DNA of 64,000 nt, taken from assembly GCA_050942875.1 (NCBI GenBank), contig JBMNOD010000004.1, forward strand, positions 1 to 64,000, in the 5' to 3' direction. The notes under the pieces were generated by a model. The model was not told the origin of the DNA, ran no database searches, and saw only the letters and a program-made list of their open reading frames with translations. Made by a program: the position numbers and the translations under genes. This DNA comes from JAAZAI01 sp050942875. GTDB lineage: Bacteria > Verrucomicrobiota > Kiritimatiellia > RFP12 > UBA3636. Below, one piece after another: positions 24,507-33,660 of the stretch (position 1 is the stretch's first letter; each line of letters opens with the position of its first letter).

Positions 24507-25660
24507 GGCGTGAGAAGCGTCCGGTAAAGGGCGGCGGTGCGTTCGGCGCAGACATCCCAGCCGAAAAGGCGGGCGCGTTCAAGGCCGGCGGCCTTCATCC
24601 GCGCCTGCTTCGCCGGATCGCCCAGGATGTCGGCGACGGCCGCCGCCATCGCCGGCGCATCGCCGGCCTTGACGACGACGGCGGCGTCTCCGGCGATCTC
24701 CGGCTGCGAACCGCCGTCCGTGCAGCAGACCGGCAGGCCGGACTTCATCGCCTCGACAAGCTGGAGCCCGAAGCCTTCGTAGCGCGAGGGGTGGACGAGC
24801 AGGTCGGCCGTGGCGTAGAGGCGCGCCAGCGCCTCGTCCGACACGAAGCCGGTGAACTGCACGTCGCCCGACACGCCGAGGCGCCGCGCCGTCTCGCGCG
24901 CTTCGGGATAGCGGTCGTCCAACGGGCCGCAGACGACCAGCCGCAGCGGGAACGGCACAAGGCCGCGCGCCTGCGCAAAGGCCCCGACGAGGCCGTGGAC
25001 GTTCTTGTAGGGATCCATGCGCCCGACGTAAAGCAGCGTGCGCGGCGTGTCGGCGTCCGTCTTGACGGGATCAGGCTCGCGTTCGCCCAGGCGCCCGCCC
25101 GCGCCGTCGTAAACGACCTGGATCTTCGCCGCTTCGCGCTTGCGGAGCGCCAGCGAGGCGATCATGTCCCGGCGCGACGCCTCGCTGCCCGTGACGACGA
25201 TGTCGGCGCGGCGGATGCTCTGCGCCAGGCAGAAGCGGAAGACGGCGCGGAAGCGGCTCGTGCGCGAATGGGGCGCGTAGCCCTCGACGACGAGCGGAAT
25301 GACGTCGTGGATGTTGACGATGCTCTTTCGCGCGCGGCGGCGACGGAAAACGGGAAACGCCAGGAACGGCATCATGTAGTTGGGCGTGTGGAAAATCGCC
25401 GGCTTGAGCTGGCGCAGGAGCCCGGGCAGCCGAAGCTGGCTGCCCGGGGAAAGCGGCCCGTGCGGAAACAGCGCCGACTCGACGTTGCCCCGCCCCGCGA
25501 GCGCGTCCATGTGGCGTCGCTCCAAGGCGGGATCCGAGAAAAGGAAGACGAAGTCGATCTCGGGCAGGAGCGACGGCAGGCGCTCCATCATCTCGCGTGC
25601 ATAGACGCCGATGCCCGAGGGGCGTTCGTAAATCCAGCGCGAATCGAAAACCGCCTTCAT
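24503..25660 (-). CDS. Glycosyltransferase family 4 (GT-B)
   Basis: The 385-residue protein starts at the ATG at 25660 (MKAVFDSRWIYERPSGIGVY), the usual donor-loop glycine motif of GT4 enzymes. LLYVGRMDPYKNVHGLVGAF is the conserved linker to the C-terminal domain. HPSRYEGFGLQLVEAMKSG contains the E-x7-E catalytic/nucleotide motif. It overlaps the upstream GT4 gene by ATGA. It probably adds a hexose during surface polysaccharide or glycoconjugate assembly. Confidence 0.9.
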   Translation of the reverse strand: MKAVFDSRWIYERPSGIGVYAREMMERLPSLLPEIDFVFLFSDPALERRHMDALAGRGNVESALFPHGPLSPGSQLRLPGLLRQLKPAIFHTPNYMMPFLAFPVFRRRRARKSIVNIHDVIPLVVEGYAPHSRTSRFRAVFRFCLAQSIRRADIVVTGSEASRRDMIASLALRKREAAKIQVVYDGAGGRLGEREPDPVKTDADTPRTLLYVGRMDPYKNVHGLVGAFAQARGLVPFPLRLVVCGPLDDRYPEARETARRLGVSGDVQFTGFVSDEALARLYATADLLVHPSRYEGFGLQLVEAMKSGLPVCCTDGGSQPEIAGDAAVVVKAGDAPAMAAAVADILGDPAKQARMKAAGLERARLFGWDVCAERTAALYRTLLTP

Positions 25661-26778
25661 GACTCCAGCGCCTTTCGATAGACGTCGAGCGTGGCGGCGG
25701 CCGTACCCTGCCACGTGAAGCGCGCGGCGCGCCGCGCGCCGTCCCGGATCAGGCGGTCGCGAAGCTCGCCGCCCGAGATGATCGCCAGCGCCCGCTCGGC
25801 CCAGGCGTCGGGATCGCATCCTTCCATCACGCACGCGGCGTCGCCGAGGACTTCCGGCAGCGAACCGCCGGAAGACGACAGCACGGGCGTGCCGCACGCC
25901 ATCGCCTCCAGGGGGCCGAAGCCGAAGCCCTCGTAGTGCGACGGAATGACGTAGAGCGCCGCGGCGGAATACAGCGCCGCCAACAGGCCGTCGGGGACGA
26001 ACCGCAAATAGTGGAGCTGCCCGGGAAACGCCGTCGTCTCGAACCGGTTCAAAATGGCGTCGCACTTCCAACCCGGCGCCCCGGCGACCACGAGGTCGAT
26101 CCCCTGCGGCGCGACCCGCTCGAAGACGTCGACCAGGAACTCCAGGTTCTTGCGCGGCTCGACCGTGCCCACGGCGAGCATGAACGGACGCGTCACGCCG
26201 ATCTCCGCGCGCACCCGGGCCACGTCGCCCTCGGAGGCGACGCCGAACTCCGACCCGATGCCCAGGTAGGTGACATGCACCTTCCCCCGCGCGACCGGAA
26301 GCAGCGCCTCGATTTCGCGCTTGCTGAACTCGGAGATCGTGATGATCGCATCGGCCGCCTTCGCGCTCCGCTCGATGCCGGCGCTCAAGTGGCGCAGGTT
26401 GCGCCGCTCCGCGAACTGCGGAAAGCGCGCGAAGCTCATGTCGTGGATGGAGACGACCGACTTGCCCGCCGTCAGCGGGCGCGTCGTGAAATTCGTGAAG
26501 TGGAAGACGTCCGCCGCGCCCGCCACCCAGTTGAACGGCGGGAAGCGCGCATGGTGCCAGAGCTTCTGCATCACGGCGCCCGGCAGCGCGTGGAACGGCG
26601 CCGGCTCCACCCGGGGAAGTTCCGGCGCGACGGCCCGCCGGCGGAAGTCGCAGTAGAAGAGCCGAAGGACGTCCTCCTCGGCGAGCGCGTTGGAAAGCGC
26701 CCCCGCGAGCATCTTCGCGTAACGCCCGATCCCGGCGCGCTGGGCGACGGCAGGCTGGTAGTCCATGCAAATCTTCAT
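25657..26778 (-). CDS. Glycosyltransferase family 4 (GT-B)
   Basis: The 373-residue protein starts at MKICMDYQPAVAQRAGIGRY. The C-terminal domain shows FMLAVGTVEPRKNLEFLV and IPSHYEGFGFGPLEAMACG with the E-x7-E pair. It is a paralogue-like neighbour of the next GT4 gene and is the first gene of the operon. The ATG at 26778 fits the family start better than an upstream ATG at 26820. Two tandem GT4 enzymes suggest successive sugar additions to one acceptor. Confidence 0.9.
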   Translation of the reverse strand: MKICMDYQPAVAQRAGIGRYAKMLAGALSNALAEEDVLRLFYCDFRRRAVAPELPRVEPAPFHALPGAVMQKLWHHARFPPFNWVAGAADVFHFTNFTTRPLTAGKSVVSIHDMSFARFPQFAERRNLRHLSAGIERSAKAADAIITISEFSKREIEALLPVARGKVHVTYLGIGSEFGVASEGDVARVRAEIGVTRPFMLAVGTVEPRKNLEFLVDVFERVAPQGIDLVVAGAPGWKCDAILNRFETTAFPGQLHYLRFVPDGLLAALYSAAALYVIPSHYEGFGFGPLEAMACGTPVLSSSGGSLPEVLGDAACVMEGCDPDAWAERALAIISGGELRDRLIRDGARRAARFTWQGTAAATLDVYRKALES

Positions 26779-26904
26779 CGCCGCGATGGTATCAAACCCG
26801 CCTCTGCATTGGCAACTCAAATCGCTTGAATGTCTTCAGCTTCAATGTCCCACACACCATTTCCAGTAGCCGCTTGCTTCAAATTCCGGTATTATAGGCA
26901 CCTT

Positions 26905-27786
26905 ATGAAAGTAATTTCTCGAAAGAAGAAGACAACAAGGGAATGGACCGTTTCGAAGACCGAGGCGGGGATGTCCCTGAGCGATTTCCTTGCCCAAAAG
27001 ATGGACGCCTCGAAACGCATGGCCAAACATCACATCGATGCCAAAGTCGTTCGTGTAAACGGCCAGAGCGTCTGGATCTCACGTCACAGACTCAGGTTCG
27101 GCGACAAAGTCCACGTGGCCGCCGCCGTCAAATCCCCGACCGCCATCTCGAAACGCGTCGACAAGCTCGTCATCCTTTACGAGGATGACGACTACATCGT
27201 CGTCGACAAGCCGCGCGGCGTCCTTGTCAACGATGCCGATCACTCGCTGGAGAGCGTCATTCGTGCGCAGACCGGCCTCGCCTCGATCGTCGCCTCCCAC
27301 CGCCTTGACCGCGACACGACGGGCTGTGTGATCATGTCGAAGTCTTCTGCCGCGCACGACGCCGTCGTCGATGTCTTCAAGCGCCACTGCGTCATCAAGA
27401 CCTACCGCACCGTCGTTTACGGCCGCTGGGATGCGCGTTCGTCCACGATCGACCTGCCCATCGAGGGCGAGCGCGCCCTCTCGCAGATCCACTGCATCCG
27501 CGCCAACCACGACTGCAGCCACCTCGTCGTGCGCATCGAAACGGGACGCACGCATCAGATCCGCCGCCACCTCGCCATGGCTCGCCATCCCGTCGTCGGC
27601 GACACCCGGTATGGCCCGAAAGTCGTCGAGGATGAACGACTCAAGGAGCTGACCTACCCGCTCCTGCATGCAGTCGAACTGGAATTGGAGCATCCCGTTC
27701 GTGGCGGCACGCTCAAGGTCTTTTCTCCGATCCCCCAGGAGTTCCACCGCTGGCTCACCGCGTTGAAACTCCAATCGCCACGCTAA
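26905..27786 (+). CDS. RluA-family RNA pseudouridine synthase with S4 domain
   Basis: It isomerises uridine in rRNA or tRNA. An S4-like RNA-binding region spans about residues 20-85 (SLSDFLAQKMDASKRMAKHH, KVVRVNGQ). The catalytic motif is SHRLDRDTTGCVIMSK, with the nucleophilic Asp. ETGRTHQIRRHLA is the second conserved block. From the ATG at 26905 it is 293 residues. The TAA stop is interlocked with the TAG of the convergent kinase gene in CTAA. Which position it modifies cannot be told. Confidence 0.93.
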   Translation: MKVISRKKKTTREWTVSKTEAGMSLSDFLAQKMDASKRMAKHHIDAKVVRVNGQSVWISRHRLRFGDKVHVAAAVKSPTAISKRVDKLVILYEDDDYIVVDKPRGVLVNDADHSLESVIRAQTGLASIVASHRLDRDTTGCVIMSKSSAAHDAVVDVFKRHCVIKTYRTVVYGRWDARSSTIDLPIEGERALSQIHCIRANHDCSHLVVRIETGRTHQIRRHLAMARHPVVGDTRYGPKVVEDERLKELTYPLLHAVELELEHPVRGGTLKVFSPIPQEFHRWLTALKLQSPR

Positions 27787-29711
27787 TTTTCCGTGTTGCC
27801 AGGGCTCTCGGGCACCGCTGACAACGAATCGGGAGATGACGACAACGACGGTTGAGGCTGCGGGTTCGGAACGGTCGAAGGCGATCCCAAGAAATAAGCG
27901 CCAAGATCGTCAACCCCCCACCACGAGGCATATTTTGCCATCGTCCGGTCGAGCAAAGCCCCCTCGGCCATCCAATGGGCCGGACGCCAAAACACCCGCG
28001 TCCCCGGAAGATTCAGGCGAACCATCATCGGCAGGAAGAGCAGATAGATCGTCAGCAAGGCCAGGCCGATGCCGCCAGCCTTCAGCGCAAAGACGTTTCG
28101 TTTGTGGTGCTTGAATAAACGGGACAGGCGCGCCCGTTCAGTGCCAAACGCCTCCCCGGTGTACGTCATCGACTGAAGCAGGCGCTCGCCCAGCCCCCAG
28201 TCCTTCATCGCGATCGCCTTTTCAATACGGCTCAAATCGCGCTTGTGCATGAGCTTTGGAATGGACGCCAGATCCTCCGCATACGCATCAGGAGCCGGCG
28301 AGAGCTCGCGAAACTCCAAAATGAAACGTTGCGCACGCTCGTAGTTTGCCGCTTCCATCTCATCGACGATGATTTCGCGCAGCTGGTCGCGCCGCTGCGC
28401 GCGCTTCTGGGCCATCGAGCCCAGCGACTGGATTTCATCGAGAAAATGGCGCCCATTCGGGCCCACCGGCTCGAACGTCAACGGTTGCGACGCGTAGTTG
28501 TACGCCCATTCGTATTGGCGGGACTCGATCGCAAGACGAATCTTGCGGAGCAGATTCATGACGCCCTCGTATTCACGGGCGTTCGCGCCGCAGACCCCGC
28601 AAAACTGAATGCCCACCTGCTGGTCGGCCGCGCATTCACGGCATTGCTCGCGACCATCCCAGCCGCATTCGCCGCAAAACCGCGTCGCCAGCGGATTGAC
28701 CGTGTCGCACCATTTGCAACGCCACGTCGTCTTGATCGTCGGGCGCTCCATCTTCGACTCGGCCAGCAACGCCAGCAACGCCGCATCAAAGCTGACGACG
28801 CTCTGATAACGCGCATCGCGATCGGTCGCCAGCGCCTTGCACACGACCGGGCGCACGATCTCCGGCAAATCTTCCTCTCGAAAGAAGCGGGGGTTCTTGC
28901 CCGTCAGACAAAAATACAGCAAGGCGCCAAGTCCATAAACATCCGCGCGCTCGTCGGAAAGCGTCGCGTCGAACTCCTGCTCCGGCGCACCGTAGCCGAG
29001 GGACACGAACTTGTCCCCCGCCACCGTGAGACTCGAAACTGCATCATCACGCGTAAAGCGAGCAAGACCGAAGTCCACGATCTTCGGCTCGCCCGTCGCA
29101 TCCATGAGGATGTTCGAGGACTTCAAGTCGCGGTGGATGACCCCGACGGCGTGGGCGCCCTCAATGGCCCGGCCGATTTTGAGCAGGAAGTTCAGCGCCT
29201 CTTCAAGCTTGAAAGGCCCGTTTTGCTTGATGTACTGCTCCAGCGCTTGTGGTGGTGCGGGGCCGCGGACATCCGTTCGGGGCAGGGCGCTCTCAACGTA
29301 CTCCATCACAATGTAGGGGCCGTCGGCATCCTCGCCTATCGAATAGATGTGGGCGATGTGGACGTTGCCGAGCGCGGCGGCCGCCTTCCCTTCGCGCAGG
29401 AAACGACGCCGAATCGACAAATCTCTTCGGAACTCGGGCTTGAGCCGCTTGATTGCCACGTAACGCCCCAGGCGCCGATCCGTCGCAAGATAGACGACCC
29501 CCATCCCGCCACTGCCGATCTTGCCGCGTATCGCATAGTTGTCCAATGCGCCCCCACCCTGCGGATTCGCCCCGAAACCGGGCGCCGGCACATCCGGCGC
29601 AACTGGCGCTCGCGCCTGCTCCGGTATCAACCGAGTCTTGAACTCAGACATCTCGCCGACATCCTCATTCGCCAATTCCTGTTCGAACACGTCTTCCACC
29701 GTGGTTGCCAT
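27783..29711 (-). CDS. Membrane Ser/Thr protein kinase with double zinc ribbon
   Basis: The 642-residue protein begins with an Asp/Glu-rich leader. The Hanks-type kinase domain (about 58-310) has KIGSGGMGVVYLA, VAIKRLK, VIHRDLKSSNILMD and IVDFGLARF, all catalytic residues intact. A double zinc ribbon follows at about 330-380 (CKWC, CGEC, CREC, CGVC). A helical region precedes one TM segment near residue 565 (KAGGIGLALLTIYLLFLPMM) and a short C-terminal tail. It is transcribed divergently from the exonuclease/FHA/PEGA operon, so the FHA protein is a plausible phosphothreonine-binding partner. GGGAGG abuts the ATG unusually closely. Confidence 0.92.
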   Translation of the reverse strand: MATTVEDVFEQELANEDVGEMSEFKTRLIPEQARAPVAPDVPAPGFGANPQGGGALDNYAIRGKIGSGGMGVVYLATDRRLGRYVAIKRLKPEFRRDLSIRRRFLREGKAAAALGNVHIAHIYSIGEDADGPYIVMEYVESALPRTDVRGPAPPQALEQYIKQNGPFKLEEALNFLLKIGRAIEGAHAVGVIHRDLKSSNILMDATGEPKIVDFGLARFTRDDAVSSLTVAGDKFVSLGYGAPEQEFDATLSDERADVYGLGALLYFCLTGKNPRFFREEDLPEIVRPVVCKALATDRDARYQSVVSFDAALLALLAESKMERPTIKTTWRCKWCDTVNPLATRFCGECGWDGREQCRECAADQQVGIQFCGVCGANAREYEGVMNLLRKIRLAIESRQYEWAYNYASQPLTFEPVGPNGRHFLDEIQSLGSMAQKRAQRRDQLREIIVDEMEAANYERAQRFILEFRELSPAPDAYAEDLASIPKLMHKRDLSRIEKAIAMKDWGLGERLLQSMTYTGEAFGTERARLSRLFKHHKRNVFALKAGGIGLALLTIYLLFLPMMVRLNLPGTRVFWRPAHWMAEGALLDRTMAKYASWWGVDDLGAYFLGSPSTVPNPQPQPSLSSSPDSLSAVPESPGNTEN

Positions 29712-29754
29712 CCTCCCGCGCCATCACCTTCCATGCGCGATTTTACGACCTCTA

Positions 29755-29783
29755 AGCATACCAGAAATCAACGCAACTTGAAA
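29755..29783 (-). promoter_or_regulatory. Promoter of the kinase gene
   Basis: On the minus strand TTTCAA and TATGCT are 17 bp apart. The -10 lies about 45 bases before the ATG at 29711. Confidence 0.45.
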
Positions 29784-29979
29784 CCAGAAACTCGTATCCC
29801 CGTTTTTGGTTTTGGGCCAGCCCCCACCCCCCCTGAAAGGTTGCGAGTGAAGGCGCGAAGCACGGGGCAAGCGTCGCCTTGCCCTCACGCACGGACGAGC
29901 AGACGCCCACCCCGCCTCAAGGCGCACAGGGGACAGCCCCCTGGCAAAGGCATGACTTTCTGCTTTCAGGCGGCAGCAG

Positions 29980-30008
29980 TTGCTTTTTCGGGGGTGGTTT
30001 GCTAAGAT
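29980..30008 (+). promoter_or_regulatory. Promoter of the exonuclease-FHA-PEGA operon
   Basis: TTGCTT and TAAGAT are 17 bp apart with TTTGC immediately before the -10 (extended). The -10 is about 50 bases before the ATG at 30057. Confidence 0.6.
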
Positions 30009-30056
30009 TGGCGGCAATAGGTACTTGGTATATCCACCGAGCGGAGTCAACATCAC

Positions 30057-30878
30057 ATGAGTTTCATTGCATTGGACAGGCCGCTGGCCATATTCGACCT
30101 GGAATCGACCGGCCTCAACCCCAGAACCGATCGAATCCTCGAGCTTTCGGTCATCCGGATCCCCGTCAAAGGCCCCCACAAGACGAAGACCTGGCTCATC
30201 AACCCCGGCATCCCCATCCCCTTGGAAACGATCGCCATCCACGGCATCAGCGACGAACAGGTGCGCAACTGCCCGAAGTTCGTCGATGTCGCCGATGAGA
30301 TCCTCGAGTTCTTCAAGGGCTGCGACCTCGGCGGTTTCGGCATCGGCCGCTTCGACATCCCCATGCTCGAAGAGGAATTCCTGCGCGTCGGCAAGTCCTT
30401 CGATGCCAACGGTCGCCGCCAGTTCGACGCCCAGCGCATCTACCACAAGCGCGAACCGCGCGACCTCACGGCCGCCCTGCGCTTCTACTGCGACGAAGAA
30501 CACGTCGACGCCCACGGCGCCGAAGCCGACGCCATCGCCACCCTCAAGGTGCTTCAAGGCCAGTTCGCCCGCTACCCCGACCTCCCCACCGACCCCGACG
30601 AGCTCGACCGGCTCATCAACGAGCGCGACCCGTTCTTCCTGGATCGCGACGGGAAGTTGCGCTGGCTCGACGGCGAAATCACCATCAACTTCGGCAAGAA
30701 AAAAGGCGCCAAGTTGTGCGACCTCGTCATCGAGGACCCCGGCTACCTCAAATGGATCCTCAACGCCGACTTCGCGCGCGACACCAAGGACATCGTCCGC
30801 GACGCCCTCGAAGGTCGCTGGCCTCCCCCCCCCGCCGTCACGCCCACCAGCGCCCCCGCCGACATCAGCCTCCCTTAA
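30057..30878 (+). CDS. DEDDh 3'-5' exonuclease (DNA polymerase III epsilon-like)
   Basis: It is a predicted proofreading-type or repair exonuclease of 273 residues. Exo I is FDLESTGLNP (Asp, Glu), Exo II lies around GFGIGRFDIPML and Exo III is HGAEADAIATL (His, Asp). The C-terminal part, with GKKKGAKLCDLVIEDPGYLK, resembles the small domain of exonuclease X-type proteins. It has no polymerase or helicase fusion. It is first in the operon with the FHA and PEGA genes (26-bp gap), an odd partnership for a DNA enzyme. Confidence 0.88.
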   Translation: MSFIALDRPLAIFDLESTGLNPRTDRILELSVIRIPVKGPHKTKTWLINPGIPIPLETIAIHGISDEQVRNCPKFVDVADEILEFFKGCDLGGFGIGRFDIPMLEEEFLRVGKSFDANGRRQFDAQRIYHKREPRDLTAALRFYCDEEHVDAHGAEADAIATLKVLQGQFARYPDLPTDPDELDRLINERDPFFLDRDGKLRWLDGEITINFGKKKGAKLCDLVIEDPGYLKWILNADFARDTKDIVRDALEGRWPPPPAVTPTSAPADISLP

Positions 30879-30904
30879 TCACAACCCCGTCGAGGACCCC
30901 CGCC

Positions 30905-32227
30905 ATGCCGACTTTGAAACTCGTCGTCGAAACCGGCCCGAACGCCGGACAAACGTTCGAGATCAAGCGCGTCGGCGCCAGCATCGGCCGTTCAAACAAG
31001 AACGACATCGTCATTGCCGACGCCCAGCTCTCACGCCATCACTGCAAAGTCTTCTTCCTCGGTGACGACCTCTGGATTTCCGATCTCGCCACGCTCAATG
31101 GCACGCTCATCAACGGCGTCGCCATCCAGGAAGACGCCAAGCTCACGCCTGGCGACCGAATCGCCATTGGCGACACGACGCTTCGCCTGGAAGACACCCA
31201 GCGCGCATCCCGGGCCGCGTCGGCGCCGAGCGCAAAGCCCGGCGCCCCCATCGACTTGGGCTTCAACACGGCTCCGCCGCCTCCAAGCGCCGGCGCCACG
31301 CCCAATGCGCGCAAAACCCTTCGCCTCGCACTCATCGCCTTCCTCGCCGTCTGCGGCCTTGCCATCGTTGTCAAGCTCATGCTGGGCGACAGCGCCCCTG
31401 CCGAGACAGCAACCCCGGCCGTGGCGGCCCCCGCCGAAAAAACGCTGCAAATCCACTACGTCAAAGTCGAGGCCTCCGCGGAAAACGTCTTCCGATACGA
31501 GCTCGCCTTGACGCCCGACGGCGCGTTGACCGTGGCAATCGACGACTTGAGCCAAGGCCGTCAAGTGCGCAAATCCTCCGAGAAGCCCATTGCCGCCGAA
31601 CTCCGCGCCAGCCTGGCGCGCCGGTTCGCCAACGCCGGCTTCTTCGAGATGGAGCCGCATCACGAGGGCATCCCGCGCGAAAACACGTGGAACACCTTTA
31701 CGCTTACCGGCATCGTCGACGGTCGCGCCGCGACCGTCGTCGTCCGCAACCGCCTCGAACCCGCGGCGTTCAAGGAGCTTCGCGAAGCCATCGAGACGTT
31801 CGCCCGCAACGAACTCGGCCTCTGGGCCATCGAATTCCCGAGCGAAAGGCTTCTTGAGCTCGCCACGGAAAACATCGCCCGGGCACGCCGCCACTACGAT
31901 GAGCGCGCCATCCGGCTCGACAACCTCTACCATGCCACGCGCACCTACCGGTCCGCGCTCGCCTATCTCGAGACGATCGAACCCAAGCCCGAGATCTTCG
32001 ACGCCGCCGCGACCGAGCTCGCCGTCGCCGAGGCCGAGCTCGACACGCTCTTCAAAGACAAGAACTGGCAGGCAGACCATGCCATGACCACCAAGAACTG
32101 GGAACTCGCCTCCTCGACGCTGCGCGAGCTCATGGACATCATCCCCGACCGCGCAGACGAACGTCATCGCGACGTCGAACGGCGCCTCCTCGATGTCGAG
32201 TCGCGCATCCGCAAACTCAAGAAATAG
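30905..32227 (+). CDS. FHA-domain single-pass membrane protein
   Basis: This 440-residue protein has a cytoplasmic FHA domain at about 1-95. GASIGRSNKNDIVI and QLSRHHCKVFF contain the phosphothreonine-binding Arg, Ser and His, and LNGTLING completes the fold. A Pro/Ala linker leads to one TM segment (about 138-158, LRLALIAFLAVCGLAIVVKLML). The external part has a beta-rich domain (about 180-310) and a helical C-terminus ending in basic RIRKLKK. It is separated by four bases from the PEGA gene. It likely reads phosphorylation by the divergent kinase, by inference from neighbourhood. Confidence 0.88.
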   Translation: MPTLKLVVETGPNAGQTFEIKRVGASIGRSNKNDIVIADAQLSRHHCKVFFLGDDLWISDLATLNGTLINGVAIQEDAKLTPGDRIAIGDTTLRLEDTQRASRAASAPSAKPGAPIDLGFNTAPPPPSAGATPNARKTLRLALIAFLAVCGLAIVVKLMLGDSAPAETATPAVAAPAEKTLQIHYVKVEASAENVFRYELALTPDGALTVAIDDLSQGRQVRKSSEKPIAAELRASLARRFANAGFFEMEPHHEGIPRENTWNTFTLTGIVDGRAATVVVRNRLEPAAFKELREAIETFARNELGLWAIEFPSERLLELATENIARARRHYDERAIRLDNLYHATRTYRSALAYLETIEPKPEIFDAAATELAVAEAELDTLFKDKNWQADHAMTTKNWELASSTLRELMDIIPDRADERHRDVERRLLDVESRIRKLKK

Positions 32228-32231
32228 CGCC

Positions 32232-33635
32232 ATGACAACACCCGCCCTCCTCCGCGCCCTCACCGCCTGCGCCGCCGTCGCGGCCCTGCTCGCCGCCCGC
32301 CCCGCCACGGCCTCCCGGCCTCAGGCCGGCACCGTCGCAACACGCCCGGTCGTCCTCGCCTCCGATCCCCAAGGCGCCTCCATCGCGATCGACGGCGTCC
32401 CCCAGGGCGCCGCGCCGCTGACGCTCTACCTCGGTCTCGGCGCCCATCTCGTCGAGACGTCGCTCAACGGCCATGAGACCGACTACCGCACGATCGTCGT
32501 CGATGAACTCACCTCGGGCGAGACCATCCGTCTCAAGCCCGCCACCGCCTGCGTCCTCGTCCTGTCCGAACCGCCCGGCGCCATGGTCACGCGCGACGGC
32601 ATGAACCTCGGCATGACGCCGGTGCTCATGCCCGAAGTCGCCTTCGGCTCCTACCGGATCGAGCTGAACCTCGCCGGCTACAAGCCCCAGCAGATCGAGC
32701 TCGCCGTCGCCACCGCCTCCCCCCAGAAAATCGACGCGCGGCTCGTCAGCTCCTCCGCCGCGCTCGACATCACCTCCGATCCGCCCGGCGCCGCCGTCAC
32801 GGTCAACGGCGTGCCACGCGGCCAGACGCCCATCCGGGTCGACAAGATCGAGGAAGGCCAAAGCGCCCTCGACATCGTCGCCGAAGGCTACGAACCCTTC
32901 CGCCAGCAAATCGGGCTCGCCGCCGGCGAAGTCTTCAAACTCCATGCCCCGCTCGTCCCGATCCCCTCGACAATCTCCATCGTCACGATCCCCGACGGCG
33001 CGCGCGTCTATGTGGACAACCAATACAAAGGCGAATCGCCCCTCAGCCTCGAAGGTCTCGCCGCCGGCAGCTACCGAATCCGCGTCGAAAAAGCCTCCTT
33101 CGACCCCATGGCGCGCACCGTCGAACTCGGACGCAACACCGACGTCGTCGAGGAATTCAAGCTTTCAGCCAACGTCGGCTCGTTGCGCTTCACGTCCTCC
33201 CCGGCCGGCGTGACCGTGCTCGTCAACGGCCGCGACGTCGGCACCACCGCCGCCCGCGCCAACGCCACGGACCAGATTTCCGAGCCCCTCGACGTCGCCG
33301 GCATCCCCGCCGGCGAGCAGGAAGCCGTCTTCGTCCGCAAAGGCTACGCCGAGGTCCGCCGCACGATCACCGTCAAACGCGGCGAAACCACCGTCATCGA
33401 CCTCGTCCGCCTCGAGCGCCTCTTCATCCCCGACGTCGAAGTCAAGACCCGCACCGCCACCTACCGCGGCGTCTACGTCTCCAAGGACGACGACTTCTAC
33501 CGCCTCGAGACGAAGCCGGGCCTCACCATGAGCATCCCCAACAAGGACATCCTCAACATCCGCCTCATCCTTGAGGAAAATGTCTTCAAGGACAACCCCG
33601 ACATCGCCAGCCCCACCAATGCCGTCGGCGACTAG
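32232..33635 (+). CDS. Secreted PEGA-repeat protein
   Basis: The 467-residue protein has a signal peptide (about 1-28, ALLRALTACAAVAALLAARPATA). Five PEGA-type beta modules follow, each with a GA-x-V/I-x-x(D/N)G core: DPQGASIAIDGVPQG, EPPGAMVTRDGMNLG, DPPGAAVTVNGVPRG, IPDGARVYVDNQYKG and SPAGVTVLVNGRDVG. The C-terminal part (about 395-450) has an SH3-like beta pattern with TRTATYRGVYVSKDDDFYRL. PEGA modules occur in surface and kinase-associated proteins. With the FHA membrane protein upstream, an envelope assembly or sensing role is plausible. Confidence 0.88.
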   Translation: MTTPALLRALTACAAVAALLAARPATASRPQAGTVATRPVVLASDPQGASIAIDGVPQGAAPLTLYLGLGAHLVETSLNGHETDYRTIVVDELTSGETIRLKPATACVLVLSEPPGAMVTRDGMNLGMTPVLMPEVAFGSYRIELNLAGYKPQQIELAVATASPQKIDARLVSSSAALDITSDPPGAAVTVNGVPRGQTPIRVDKIEEGQSALDIVAEGYEPFRQQIGLAAGEVFKLHAPLVPIPSTISIVTIPDGARVYVDNQYKGESPLSLEGLAAGSYRIRVEKASFDPMARTVELGRNTDVVEEFKLSANVGSLRFTSSPAGVTVLVNGRDVGTTAARANATDQISEPLDVAGIPAGEQEAVFVRKGYAEVRRTITVKRGETTVIDLVRLERLFIPDVEVKTRTATYRGVYVSKDDDFYRLETKPGLTMSIPNKDILNIRLILEENVFKDNPDIASPTNAVGD

Positions 33636-33660
33636 CGTCGGCGCAGGAGAAGCCCAGCCC

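Larger units (their letters stand above)
29712..30056. other. Divergent intergenic region, kinase versus exonuclease operon
   Basis: 345 bases without a gene. It contains one promoter for each direction (29755-29783 leftward, 29980-30008 rightward). Between them lies GC-rich sequence with a CCAGCCCCC run and repeated GGCGC words. No further conserved structure was recognised. Confidence 0.6.
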